Assembly (NCBI GenBank): GCA_937941245.1
Contig: CALDYC010000133.1
Coordinates: 1 to 34,983, forward strand
Direction of reading: 5' to 3'
Source of the DNA: an uncultured Acidimicrobiales bacterium
GTDB taxonomy: Bacteria > Actinomycetota > Acidimicrobiia > Acidimicrobiales > UBA10347
Length of the DNA: 34,983 nucleotides
Shown: piece after piece, positions 24,056 through 33,197 of the stretch
Position numbering within the stretch: the first letter of the stretch is position 1
Layout: the number at the start of each line of letters is the position of its first letter
Notes under the pieces: generated by a model
The model's input: only the letters and a program-made list of their open reading frames with translations
Databases searched by the model: none
Told to the model about the DNA's origin: nothing
Made by a program: the position numbers and the translations under genes

Positions 24056-27000
24056 GTGAGCCTCGACCGATTTAGCCCGGCGGTACGGGCCTGGTTCGAA
24101 GCCAGTCTCGGTGTCCCAACTCCGCCGCAGCAGCAGGGTTGGCCGGCGATCGCCAATGGCGACAACACGCTGATCTTTGCCCCAACCGGATCGGGTAAGA
24201 CACTCGCGGCGTTCTTGTGGGGGATCGATTCGCTGGTGCGCAATCCGACACCGATCGACGACCCGCACACCCGCATTGTCTATCTGTCACCGTTGCGGGC
24301 ACTCGCCGTCGACGTCGACAAGAACCTGCGTGTTCCGCTCGCAGGCATCGCAAACAACGCCGAGACACTCGGGCTCAGTGTCAAGCTGCCCACCATCGGT
24401 GTGCGGACTGGTGATACGAACGCCCAGCAGCGGCGCCAGATCGCTCGCCGTCCCCCCGACATCTTGATCACCACGCCCGAGTCGCTCTACCTCATGCTCA
24501 CATCGCGAGCACGTGAAGGCCTCACCCGTGTCGAAACCGTGATCGTCGACGAGATCCATGCACTTGCCGGCACGAAAAGAGGGGCGCACATGGCCGTCAG
24601 CCTTGAGCGGCTTACGGCCCGGTGCGCAACGCCGCCGCAACGAATCGGATTGTCGGCCACCCAACGCCCTCTCGAAGAGACAGCCCGATTCCTCGGGGGC
24701 CGAGCAGATCAGAGCTGGCGTCCGGTGACGATCATCGATAGCGGTTCGGGTAAGCAGCTCGAGGTCGAAGTTGTCGTGCCGGTCGATGACATGAGCGACC
24801 TCGGGACCTTCGAGATCCCCGACGCAGCCGATGACGGTCGGGCTGGCGCAACAACGCGACGCCGTCCGGTGCAGAAGAGCATTTGGCCAGCGATGCATCC
24901 GGAGTTGTTGGACCTGATCGAGTCGAACCGTTCGACACTCGTGTTCGTCAACGCTCGCCGGAGCGCCGAGCGGCTCGCTAGTCAGTTGAACGAACTCGCT
25001 GACGAGCGAGACGGCGTCGGTGCTGCTCGCAGCGCCGGACTGAGCGGCAGCCACGCCGACGCGGGCGAGCAAACCCCGCCGCTGGTGCGCGCCCATCACG
25101 GGTCGATCAGCCGCGAGCAACGACTTGAGATCGAGGAGCAACTGAAGTCCGGTCAGCTCCGGGCGCTCGTCGCAACCAGTTCGTTGGAGCTCGGCATCGA
25201 CATGGGAGCTGTCGACATGGTGGTGCAAGTCGAATCGCCGCACGCGGTAAGTCGGGGTCTGCAACGCATCGGTCGAGCCGGGCACAACGTCGGCGCAGTG
25301 AGTCGAGGTCGCATCTTTCCCAAAAATCGAGCCGATCTGCTCGAAGCGACCGTTGTCGCCCATCGCATGCGCAGCGGACTCATCGAGTCGACGTACTTTC
25401 TGCGCAACCCGCTCGATGTGCTGGCCCAGCAGGTCGTTGCGATGTGCGCACTCGACGACTGGACAGTCGCCGACCTCGCCACCGTCATCCGAGGCAGCGC
25501 AAACTATGCAGAGCTAAGTGACCAAGTCCTGGCCAGTGTGCTCGACCTACTCGGTGGCCGCTATCCATCAGAAGAGTTCAGTGGGTTGTACCCACGCATC
25601 GTGTGGGATCGTGTCGACGGCACGCTTCGCGGACGCCGTGGAGCGCAGCGGCTTGCCGTGACCAACGCAGGCACCATCCCTGATCGCGGATTGTTCGGCG
25701 TGTTCCTTGAGGACGGCACCCGGGTTGGTGAACTCGATGAAGAAATGGTGCACGAGAGCCGACCTGGTGAGGTGTTCTTGCTCGGTGCATCTAGTTGGCG
25801 GGTCGAACAGATCACCTTCGATCGAGTCGTTGTGTCCCCTGCACCAGGAGAGCCGGGGCGCATGCCGTTCTGGCTTGGCGACGGACCAGGTCGGCCGCTC
25901 GAGCTCGGCATGGCGCTTGGGGAATTCGTTCGGGAGCTGCGCGAGCTCGACGACCCGGTGACGTGGCTGACCAGCGCGTGCGGGCTTGACATCCGAGCGG
26001 CTCACAATCTGGTCTCCTATCTCGACGACCAAGCGACATCGACCGGCGTTGTGCCCGACGACCGCACCATCGTCGTTGAACGGTTCCGTGACGAGATCGG
26101 CGACTGGCGAGTATGCGTGCATACCCCGTTTGGGGTACAGGTCCATGCCCCATGGGCGATGGCATTGCGGGCCCGCATGGTCGAGAGATACGGCACCGAG
26201 ATCGACATGCTGCACAGCGACGACGGCATCGTGCTCCGGCTTCCCGACCACGTCGACGAGCTCCCAGCCGATCTGCTTGCGATGTCCGCCGACGAAGTCA
26301 CCCAGCTTGTCGTTGACGAGTTGCCCCGAACAGCATTGTTCGCCAGCCGTTTCCGCGAGGCCGCCGGGCGTGCGTTACTTATGCCCCGACGCCGTCCGGG
26401 CCAGCGCACACCGCTCTGGCAGCAACGTCAGCGGTCTGCAGATCTACTCGAAGCAGCTCGCGATCATCCCGAGTTCCCTCTCCTACTCGAGACAGTCCGC
26501 GAGTGCATCAACGACGTGTTCGACCTTCCGGCCCTCAAACAGGTTCTGGCCTCGATCGCAGATGGGACAACCCAGATCGTCGCGGCCACGACATCCAAGG
26601 CTTCGCCGTTTGCGCAATCTCTGCTGTTCGGCTGGGTTGCCGTCTACATGTACGAGGGCGATGCGCCGCTCGCCGAACGACGGGCCGCGGCACTCGCACT
26701 CGACCCCGAGCTGTTGCGCGAGCTGCTTGGCGAAGAGGAGTTGCGCGAGCTGCTCGATGCGGACGTACTCGACGACGTCGAACTCGATCTGCAGCGACGG
26801 TCCCCGAACCGCCAGGCGCGCGACGCCGATGAGCTACACGATGTGCTGCGAGAACTCGGCCCGCTCACCCGAGACGAGCTGACCGAGCGCGCGTCGCCGC
26901 ACGGGGCGAGCGACACCGATCCGGACGGCGTGGCAGCCGCCGTCGATGCGTGGATCTCGGCTTTGATCACTGACCGACGTGCCATCAGCGTGACGGTTGT

Positions 27001-28600
27001 GGGACACCAGCAGTTCGCGGTCGCCGAAGATGCCGGCCGGTTGAGAGATGCACTCGGCACGATCGTACCGAGCGACCTCCCGGCCGTCTTTCTCGAACCC
27101 GTGGACCATCCGATCGACCAACTCCTGCGTCGCTATGCGCGCACCCATGGCCCGTTCACCATGACAAGCGCTGCAGATCGATTCGGCCTGTCGACCCACA
27201 TCATCGATGAACGACTCGCAGCCATGGTCGAAAAAGGCAACGTCGTCCGCGGTGAGTTCCGCCCGAACGGCACCACCGTCGAGTTCTGCGACGACGACGT
27301 TCTACGTCGCGTCCGCCGCCGCTCGTTAGCTCAGCTACGCAAGGAAGTCGAACCCGTCGATGCCCGTGCTCTCGCTCGATTTCTGCCCCGGTGGCAAGGC
27401 GTTGGTGCTGAACGCCACGGCCCTGACGGGCTCGCAGACGTCCTCGCGATTTTGCAGGGGGCACCCATTGCCGCATCGGTATTGGAACGCGACGTTCTGC
27501 CGCTTCGTCTACCCAACTATCAACCAGCCGACCTCGACATGCTGTGCATGACCGGCCAGATCGTGTGGGTAGGAGCCGAATCACTCGGCACGAATGACGG
27601 ACGTCTGCGACTGTTGTTTCGGGATCAAGCTGCGCTGCTCCTCGCTACCCAGGGCACCCAGACTGAACCGCCAGCTGGCGACGTGCACCAAGCCCTGCGA
27701 GAACATCTCACGTCGCGGGGTGCCAGCTTCTGGCCCGAACTGATCCAAGCATGCAGTGCAGCTGGCACCGACTACCGAGACGACACGGTCCACGCGGCTC
27801 TGTGGGACCTCATTTGGGCCGGCGAGATCACGAACGATTCGCTCGCGCCGCTCAGGGCATTAGTCAAGGCACGGCCCGTCAAGAAGGGCCGCTCCAACAA
27901 GGCTCGTCGTCGACCGAAAGTCGGCCAGCTGCATGCCACTGGCCCACCGAGCGCGGCGGGCCGCTGGTCCCTCGTCAGCTCCATCGGCCTACATGCCACA
28001 ACAACTACCGCCGCCGCACATGCCCAGACCAACCAGCTACTCGAGCGCTACGGCGTACTGACACGCGAGGCGACACTCGGCGAAGGCAGCACGGGCGGCT
28101 TCGCTGGCGTCTACCCGGTGCTGCGAGCACTCGAAGATCAGGGCAAGGTCCGCCGCGGCTACTTCGTCGCCGGGTTGGGAGCCGCACAGTTCGCGCTGCC
28201 GGGGGCCGTCGACCGTCTGCGGCGCAACGACCGACCAGCTACAACGCCGGTCGTGTTCGCTGCGACAGACCCTGCGCAACCGTTCGGAGCGGCTCTTCCG
28301 TGGCCGCCGTCGGGTGGCCGTCCATCGCGATCTGTCGGCGCCCTGGTCGTCATCGCAGACGGAAGCCCGCTCGTCTTCGTCGAACGAGGCGGCAAGTCTC
28401 TCGTGACATTCGCCGCCGCTGTCGATGACGACCGGTGGGCTTCGGCACTAGCCGACGCCGTCGATGCAGGCCGGGCGCGTCTGGAGCTATCGACGATCGA
28501 CGGCGAGTCGGCAGCCGAGGTGCGACCAGTCCTGCGTCACCTCGAAACCGCCGGTTTCACGCGGGGTTACAAGGGATGGAACCGAGCTCAACCTCGCTAG
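24056..28600 (+). CDS. lhr: ATP-dependent helicase Lhr (long form)
   Basis: SF2 3'-5' DNA helicase of 1514 residues, the full actinobacterial length near 1500. Motif I is APTGSGKTLAAFLWG (residues 42-56), motif II VDEIHALAGTKRGAHMA near 165, motif III LSATQRP, and motif VI RIGRAGHNVG. The winged-helix and beta-barrel Lhr core follows (for example VWDRVDGTLRGRRGAQRLAV), then a C-terminal region seen in bacterial Lhr-CTD proteins, including RRGYFVAGLGAAQFALPGAV near the end. Lhr is linked to repair of crosslink and UV damage in mycobacteria. Start GTG 24056. Confidence 0.97.
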   Translation: MSLDRFSPAVRAWFEASLGVPTPPQQQGWPAIANGDNTLIFAPTGSGKTLAAFLWGIDSLVRNPTPIDDPHTRIVYLSPLRALAVDVDKNLRVPLAGIANNAETLGLSVKLPTIGVRTGDTNAQQRRQIARRPPDILITTPESLYLMLTSRAREGLTRVETVIVDEIHALAGTKRGAHMAVSLERLTARCATPPQRIGLSATQRPLEETARFLGGRADQSWRPVTIIDSGSGKQLEVEVVVPVDDMSDLGTFEIPDAADDGRAGATTRRRPVQKSIWPAMHPELLDLIESNRSTLVFVNARRSAERLASQLNELADERDGVGAARSAGLSGSHADAGEQTPPLVRAHHGSISREQRLEIEEQLKSGQLRALVATSSLELGIDMGAVDMVVQVESPHAVSRGLQRIGRAGHNVGAVSRGRIFPKNRADLLEATVVAHRMRSGLIESTYFLRNPLDVLAQQVVAMCALDDWTVADLATVIRGSANYAELSDQVLASVLDLLGGRYPSEEFSGLYPRIVWDRVDGTLRGRRGAQRLAVTNAGTIPDRGLFGVFLEDGTRVGELDEEMVHESRPGEVFLLGASSWRVEQITFDRVVVSPAPGEPGRMPFWLGDGPGRPLELGMALGEFVRELRELDDPVTWLTSACGLDIRAAHNLVSYLDDQATSTGVVPDDRTIVVERFRDEIGDWRVCVHTPFGVQVHAPWAMALRARMVERYGTEIDMLHSDDGIVLRLPDHVDELPADLLAMSADEVTQLVVDELPRTALFASRFREAAGRALLMPRRRPGQRTPLWQQRQRSADLLEAARDHPEFPLLLETVRECINDVFDLPALKQVLASIADGTTQIVAATTSKASPFAQSLLFGWVAVYMYEGDAPLAERRAAALALDPELLRELLGEEELRELLDADVLDDVELDLQRRSPNRQARDADELHDVLRELGPLTRDELTERASPHGASDTDPDGVAAAVDAWISALITDRRAISVTVVGHQQFAVAEDAGRLRDALGTIVPSDLPAVFLEPVDHPIDQLLRRYARTHGPFTMTSAADRFGLSTHIIDERLAAMVEKGNVVRGEFRPNGTTVEFCDDDVLRRVRRRSLAQLRKEVEPVDARALARFLPRWQGVGAERHGPDGLADVLAILQGAPIAASVLERDVLPLRLPNYQPADLDMLCMTGQIVWVGAESLGTNDGRLRLLFRDQAALLLATQGTQTEPPAGDVHQALREHLTSRGASFWPELIQACSAAGTDYRDDTVHAALWDLIWAGEITNDSLAPLRALVKARPVKKGRSNKARRRPKVGQLHATGPPSAAGRWSLVSSIGLHATTTTAAAHAQTNQLLERYGVLTREATLGEGSTGGFAGVYPVLRALEDQGKVRRGYFVAGLGAAQFALPGAVDRLRRNDRPATTPVVFAATDPAQPFGAALPWPPSGGRPSRSVGALVVIADGSPLVFVERGGKSLVTFAAAVDDDRWASALADAVDAGRARLELSTIDGESAAEVRPVLRHLETAGFTRGYKGWNRAQPR

Positions 28601-28760
28601 GCGCTCACGGTCTTGTAGCGAACGCATCGGCTCAGACCGCAACCTTCCCGTCTGTCTTTTCGGCGTCGACCTCAGTTGTGTCATCGCAAAGAACGTCAAA
28701 GCGCATGCCTGAATGTCGGAGCACCGTCAGCAGATCGCCGAGAGCGATAGCGTTCGATGC
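28601..28760. promoter_or_regulatory. Gap after lhr with a candidate leaderless -10 for the SDR gene
   Basis: In this 160-bp gap TAGCGT at 28748-28753 lies 7 nt before ATG 28761. A short minus-strand frame (ending at 28632) reads MRFDVLCDDTTEVDAEKTDG but has no ribosome-binding signal, so I do not call it. Confidence 0.4.
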
Positions 28761-29531
28761 ATGACTCGTGTGCTCGTCACCGGAACCGATCGCCCGCTTG
28801 GACAGGCTGTGCTGCCGCGCATGCTGCGACATGGTTTCACCGCCGTCGCAGCGATAGGTGACGTCGCAGGCGAAGTCGTTGCATTGGATAGCTCGCGAGT
28901 GATCGATCACGACATCGTGGTTGACCTCGACACCCACAGCAGCATCAAAACGGCACTCGCCGACATCGACGCACTCGTCCACACCGCCGACAGCCGTCCG
29001 GGAGCCAACTCCTCCATCGTCGATGCGGCGCGGGCGATGGCATCGGCCTGTGCCGAAACTGACACCCACCTGATCTTCGTCTCTCGGGTCGGTACCGACG
29101 TCAGCTCACTCGACCATCGCAAAGATCTCTGGCAAGCAGAACAGATCGTCGAAGCCACCCACGGCCTGGGATACACCATCCAGCGGATCACGCACACTCA
29201 CGATGCCGCCGCTGCACTCTTCACCCAGCCATGGCTTCCACTGCCGAAAGGCGCCGCAATCCAGCCGGTTGCTCCCGCCGATGTTGCTGGACGCATTGTC
29301 GGTCTGGTCCATGCTGGACCGTCCGAACGGGTCCGCGATTACGGCGGTCCGGAGCTCATCAGCTTTGCCCAACTGTCGAGCATTCACGACCAGGTTCGCG
29401 GTTCGCTTCCTCGCCGGGTGCCGCTGCCGAAGTTCGGCGTCTTCGCCGAAGCCATCAATGGCGTGCACGTGACCATTAACGGTGACCGGGGCCGCATCAC
29501 CTACCGTCACTGGTTAACCGAACAGACCTGA
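28761..29531 (+). CDS. NmrA-like atypical SDR / NAD(P)-binding protein
   Basis: Protein of 256 residues beginning MTRVLVTGTDRPLGQAVLPR, a Rossmann nucleotide-binding start of the TGxxxxxG type. The fold continues with VDLDTHSSIKTALADIDALV and LIFVSRVGTD. The classical YxxxK catalytic pair of SDRs is not evident, so it belongs with atypical NmrA/epimerase-like members that often bind NAD(P) as sensors or reductases. The ATG is preferred over an in-frame start 48 nt earlier because the fold begins at once and a -10-like box lies 7 nt upstream. It precedes fxsA on the same strand. Confidence 0.85.
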   Translation: MTRVLVTGTDRPLGQAVLPRMLRHGFTAVAAIGDVAGEVVALDSSRVIDHDIVVDLDTHSSIKTALADIDALVHTADSRPGANSSIVDAARAMASACAETDTHLIFVSRVGTDVSSLDHRKDLWQAEQIVEATHGLGYTIQRITHTHDAAAALFTQPWLPLPKGAAIQPVAPADVAGRIVGLVHAGPSERVRDYGGPELISFAQLSSIHDQVRGSLPRRVPLPKFGVFAEAINGVHVTINGDRGRITYRHWLTEQT

Positions 29532-29555
29532 GGACGGACCCGCCTCGCCGGTCCG

Positions 29556-29561
29556 TAGACT
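29556..29561 (+). promoter_or_regulatory. Candidate -10 box for fxsA-like gene
   Basis: TAGACT lies 6 nt before a TTG (29568) and 9 nt before ATG 29571. The 6-nt spacing would favour the TTG as a leaderless start, adding one residue. Confidence 0.35.
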
Positions 29562-29570
29562 TAGCGCTTG

Positions 29571-30185
29571 ATGTTCGGGCTGATTCTGCTTTTGCTGGTC
29601 GTGGTGCCCATCGTTGAGCTGTATGTACTTATGCAGGTTGCCGACGGGCTGGGATGGCTGACGTCTCTGTCGTTGCTCGTTGCCATCAGCCTGATCGGCG
29701 GCGCGCTGATGAAATGGCAGGCCGCTGGCGCGGTGACCCGCGTGTTCAGCCGCATGCGCGGCGGCGAGCTTCCGTCCAAAGAACTCATCGACGGTGCGCT
29801 CATGATCTTCGGTGGCTCACTGTTGCTCACGCCTGGCTTTTTCACCGATGCAGTCGGTATTGCGATGTTCATTCCACCACTGCGTGCGGTCGCCCGAGCG
29901 GGCGTCCTCAAGCGAGTAACCCAACGCGTCGACGTCATTCGCACCACTGCAGGCCAACAGGCAAGCGCCCATTTCGGTGGCGGCTTTAGCGCCAGCGGAT
30001 TTGGCGGCAGCGGTTTTGGCGGCGGTGACAACCAACGATCGCCGTTCGGGTTTGCAACCTGGACGAACCAGACCACCAGCTCGAACAACCAATGGATCGA
30101 CGTCGACGAAGTCGATATCGAACGCATCGACGACCCGAGCCTTCCACTTCCCCCTGCCAATCCCTCACGGAGCGACGACCAATGA
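29571..30185 (+). CDS. fxsA: FxsA-family membrane protein
   Basis: Protein of 204 residues. The first half is FxsA-like: MFGLILLLLVVVPIVELYVL, then LTSLSLLVAISLIGGALM, and LLLTPGFFTDAVGIAMFIPP, together giving about four membrane segments. The second half is a soluble tail rich in Gly, Phe and Ser (FGGGFSASGFGGSGFGGG), then an acidic stretch with DVDEVDIERIDD. E. coli FxsA suppresses exclusion of phage T7 by F when overproduced; the normal role is unknown. Its stop overlaps the start of the following MBL-fold gene (ATGA), so the two are cotranscribed. Confidence 0.92.
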   Translation: MFGLILLLLVVVPIVELYVLMQVADGLGWLTSLSLLVAISLIGGALMKWQAAGAVTRVFSRMRGGELPSKELIDGALMIFGGSLLLTPGFFTDAVGIAMFIPPLRAVARAGVLKRVTQRVDVIRTTAGQQASAHFGGGFSASGFGGSGFGGGDNQRSPFGFATWTNQTTSSNNQWIDVDEVDIERIDDPSLPLPPANPSRSDDQ

Positions 30186-31018
30186 TGGAAAACATCGAAG
30201 AACTCGAAGAAGAAGAGGTAAGAGAAGAAATCGTGCCCGGAGTGGCACGAGCACTCTCACCAATGGCTCGGCGCATTCTTGCAATGAACCCGGGCCCCCG
30301 CACCGGCCTCGGGACCAACACCTACATGGTTGGCATCGATGAGATTGCGGTCGTCGACCCGGGCCCGATGGATCAGACCCACATCGACGCCATAATCGGC
30401 TGCGGTGGCGATCTCATCCGCTGGATTCTCGTCACCAACGACTCCGCCGAGCACGCTGGCGCAGTGCCAGAGCTCGCCAAGCAGACCGGTGCGATCGTCA
30501 TGGCCATGTGCGACATCGACTGCGACGAAAAGCTGAAGAACGGCGATCAGCTCGTCGGCACCGAGTTCCGTCTAACGGTGAAACACCTGCCGGGTCCATC
30601 TGCCAAGAACATCGGTCTCATGCTCGAAGAAGAACGCATGCTCCTGTCCGGTGATCTCATCGTCGACGGGCCAAGCGTGGCGATCGGCCAGCCTGAGGGC
30701 GACATGACCGCGTACCTCGAATCGCTCGAGTCGCTAAAGAAGCTCCGCCTCAAGCGGATCGCTCCGGCCCACGGCTACGTCATCGAAGAACCCAAAGTCG
30801 TCGTACAGGAGTACATCGACCATCGCCTGGCCCGCGAGGCCCAGATCCTCAAGGCCCTCGGCAAGGACACCAAACGGGTCGAAGACCTTGTAGAGATCGT
30901 GTATCCCGATCTCGAGGGTGAGATGGCTGAGTTGGCTGGGGGCAACGTCTGGGCCCACCTCATCAAACTTCGCACCGAGGGCAAGGTCAAGGGCCAGAAG
31001 AACTTCACCGCCACCTGA
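30182..31018 (+). CDS. Metallo-beta-lactamase-fold protein with degenerate metal site
   Basis: LACTB2-like protein of 278 residues with a very acidic start (NIEELEEEEVREE), then the family segment RRILAMNPGPRTGLGTNTYM. The hallmark HxHxDH reads N86-D-S88-A-E90-H91, so only the last His is kept. The next ligand motif (PGHxxGH) reads PGPSAKN. Asp158 in LLSGDLIVDG and His197 in PAHGYV are kept. A C-terminal winged-helix-like part follows (for example WAHLIKLRTEGKVKGQ). The fold call is firm, but the usual two-metal hydrolase activity is unlikely; it may bind nucleic acid or act structurally. ATG 30182 is used, with 30185 also possible. Confidence 0.85.
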   Translation: MMENIEELEEEEVREEIVPGVARALSPMARRILAMNPGPRTGLGTNTYMVGIDEIAVVDPGPMDQTHIDAIIGCGGDLIRWILVTNDSAEHAGAVPELAKQTGAIVMAMCDIDCDEKLKNGDQLVGTEFRLTVKHLPGPSAKNIGLMLEEERMLLSGDLIVDGPSVAIGQPEGDMTAYLESLESLKKLRLKRIAPAHGYVIEEPKVVVQEYIDHRLAREAQILKALGKDTKRVEDLVEIVYPDLEGEMAELAGGNVWAHLIKLRTEGKVKGQKNFTAT

Positions 31019-31083
31019 ATTGGTGGACCGTGCCGCGAGCGCCGATTCGGCTGCTGGCCAGCCACGACAAGGTAGCGCGCTCG

Positions 31084-33192
31084 TCAGTCAGCTTCGAGGT
31101 GCAGCACAACCGCTGATTCGGGGTGGAGCACTGGCATCTGCAGACCCTGAGCCAGCTGCGCCCCGGTGAGCACCAGATCTTGAGTCAGCCACGATGGTTG
31201 ACGTGTTGCACGCGCCGGCGTTCGTTCGAAGGCCAGCACCACAGGCACAACTCGATACCGACGGTCAGGCGCCAAGCCGGTGACCCGCAGCGGAGCAACG
31301 GCGAGAGCGTTAGCCGTAGCCAACTGCGCAAACAGCACCACCGCTTCGGACTGGTCCGCCGCGATCACCGCGTTGGCAGATACCGCGGGGTCCCCGTGAT
31401 CGAAGCGGACCACTCGGCCGCTGTGCAAGAGCGGCCGTAACCGCTTGTGTGCGGCGATGACGCCGGTCAACGCCTGTCGATCATCGTCTGATGCTGCCAG
31501 CACATTCCATTCGACGCCGAGGTGACCGAAGAACGCGGTCGCGGCTCTGAACGCCAGGCTGTGGGTACGTCCCGTCGTGTGCGCCCGGGGTGGGCCGATG
31601 TGCGCCCCCATCAGCTCGGGCGGAAGCAGATACGAAAAGCCGCGTTGGATTCGATGTCGATCGAGCGCATCGTTGCAATCAGATGTCCACACGCGGTCGG
31701 TGCGCTTGAGGATCTCGAAGTCGGCCCGTCCCCCGCCAGACGAACAGGTCTCGATCTCGACCCCGGTATGCGCCGCCCGCAAACGATCGATCAATGCGTA
31801 GGTCGCGACCGTTTGTGCATGCACGGTTGCGCGTCGATCATGAGTCGGGGCAACCAGGTTCCGGTTCATGTCCCACTTGATATAGCCAATTGGATACTCA
31901 CTGAGCACCGCTGCAATCCGCTCGAACAGGTACTCGCTCACCTCAGGTCGACAAAGATCAAGCACCAGTTGGTTTCGGGCAAGCGGAGGCTCTGCTCGGT
32001 CCGGGACCAATGCCCAATCGGGATGCTTCCGGAGCAAGTCCGAATCCGGGTTTACCATCTCGGGTTCGAACCAGAGTCCGAACTCCAAGCCCAGACCAAC
32101 AACATGGTCGGTCAGCGGATGCAGTCCGTTCGGCCAGACCGTTTCGTCGACATACCAGTCACCAAGACCGGCGTTGTCACTGCGACGATGCCTGAACCAG
32201 CCATCGTCGAGCACGAAGCGCTCGGCTCCGATCTCTGCAGCACGGTCAGCGAGCGCGCAGAGTGTGTCGACGTCGTGGTTGAAGTAGACCGCCTCCCACG
32301 TATTGAGCAGCACCGGTCGTTCGGTTGCCGGATGGCTTGTGCGCGCCCGCATGTGAGCATGAAATCGGTCGCTGATGCCGTTGAGTCCCGCTGATGATCT
32401 CGCCAGGTACAGCCACGGGGTGCAATGACTGGCTCCGGGGTCGAGCTGTATCTCGCCTGGCAGGAGCAATTCGCTGGCTTGCAGTATGCGTCGGCTATCG
32501 GTCAGCACTTCGCCACGCAAGCGTGTGTTGCCGCTCCACGCAAGGTGGGCTGCGATGACGCTTCCACCCTCTTCGCTGAATCCCGGGGAGCCAGCGAACA
32601 GCACCGGAAAACGATCGTGAGAGGTTCGACCGCTGCGATTCTCGACCTCGACTGCACCGGTCTCGAATGGCACCCGTTCGGGCCGGAACTCGCTGACCCA
32701 TCGACCGCCGAGCCTCATGATCTCGGTAGCCCATCCGGGCAAGGGCAACGTCAGCGTGAGCCCGTCGAGTTGATAGGGGTTCGTTCCGGTGTTTGTGACC
32801 TCTGCTTTGATGAGCAGCACCCCACATGCATCGAGACGTACTTCGACTCGCTGGGCGAGTTGGGCGATGGGGTCATGTGCGGTGACCACGAGCGAGTCGA
32901 CTTCGGCCTCGACCGCGACCAATGCCATGCGCGGCGCCCACCCGCTTCCGTCCAAACGATGGCCCTCGATACCGGGCCGTGCCGGGAAGCCTGCTGATGC
33001 CTCGGCCAGCAAGGTGGCGGGCGCAGTCTCGTCAAGCGACGCGAGCGGGACGGGTAGGTCGAGTGCCAAGAGTTGCGCTTCGGGATCCCCCGTTCCGCCG
33101 TCGTCATCGCCCCACGCAACCAATCGCGGTGCGACCCCAGACAGGTCAAAGAGAACTTGTTCGCCGCCATTGCGGAGTACGACAGCATGCAT
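31084..33192 (-). CDS. GH36 alpha-galactosidase
   Basis: Retaining alpha-galactosidase of 702 residues that hydrolyses raffinose- or melibiose-type alpha-1,6-galactosides. Key segments are ERFVLDDGWFRHRRSDN, LEFGLWFEPEMVN, IKWDMNRN with nucleophile Asp441, ETCSSGGGRADFEILKR, and VWTSDCNDALDRHRIQRG with acid/base Asp505. The N-terminal half forms the usual beta-sandwich domain. There is no signal peptide, so it acts on imported sugar. It starts 5 bp after the permease stop, as the last gene of the operon. The convergent gap 31019-31083 has no strong terminator. Confidence 0.97.
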   Translation of the reverse strand: MHAVVLRNGGEQVLFDLSGVAPRLVAWGDDDGGTGDPEAQLLALDLPVPLASLDETAPATLLAEASAGFPARPGIEGHRLDGSGWAPRMALVAVEAEVDSLVVTAHDPIAQLAQRVEVRLDACGVLLIKAEVTNTGTNPYQLDGLTLTLPLPGWATEIMRLGGRWVSEFRPERVPFETGAVEVENRSGRTSHDRFPVLFAGSPGFSEEGGSVIAAHLAWSGNTRLRGEVLTDSRRILQASELLLPGEIQLDPGASHCTPWLYLARSSAGLNGISDRFHAHMRARTSHPATERPVLLNTWEAVYFNHDVDTLCALADRAAEIGAERFVLDDGWFRHRRSDNAGLGDWYVDETVWPNGLHPLTDHVVGLGLEFGLWFEPEMVNPDSDLLRKHPDWALVPDRAEPPLARNQLVLDLCRPEVSEYLFERIAAVLSEYPIGYIKWDMNRNLVAPTHDRRATVHAQTVATYALIDRLRAAHTGVEIETCSSGGGRADFEILKRTDRVWTSDCNDALDRHRIQRGFSYLLPPELMGAHIGPPRAHTTGRTHSLAFRAATAFFGHLGVEWNVLAASDDDRQALTGVIAAHKRLRPLLHSGRVVRFDHGDPAVSANAVIAADQSEAVVLFAQLATANALAVAPLRVTGLAPDRRYRVVPVVLAFERTPARATRQPSWLTQDLVLTGAQLAQGLQMPVLHPESAVVLHLEAD

Positions 33193-33197
33193 TGAGG

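Noticed and set aside
28632-29069. Minus-strand frame before and across the SDR gene
   Set aside because: It overlaps the well-supported SDR gene, has no ribosome-binding signal and no family resemblance.
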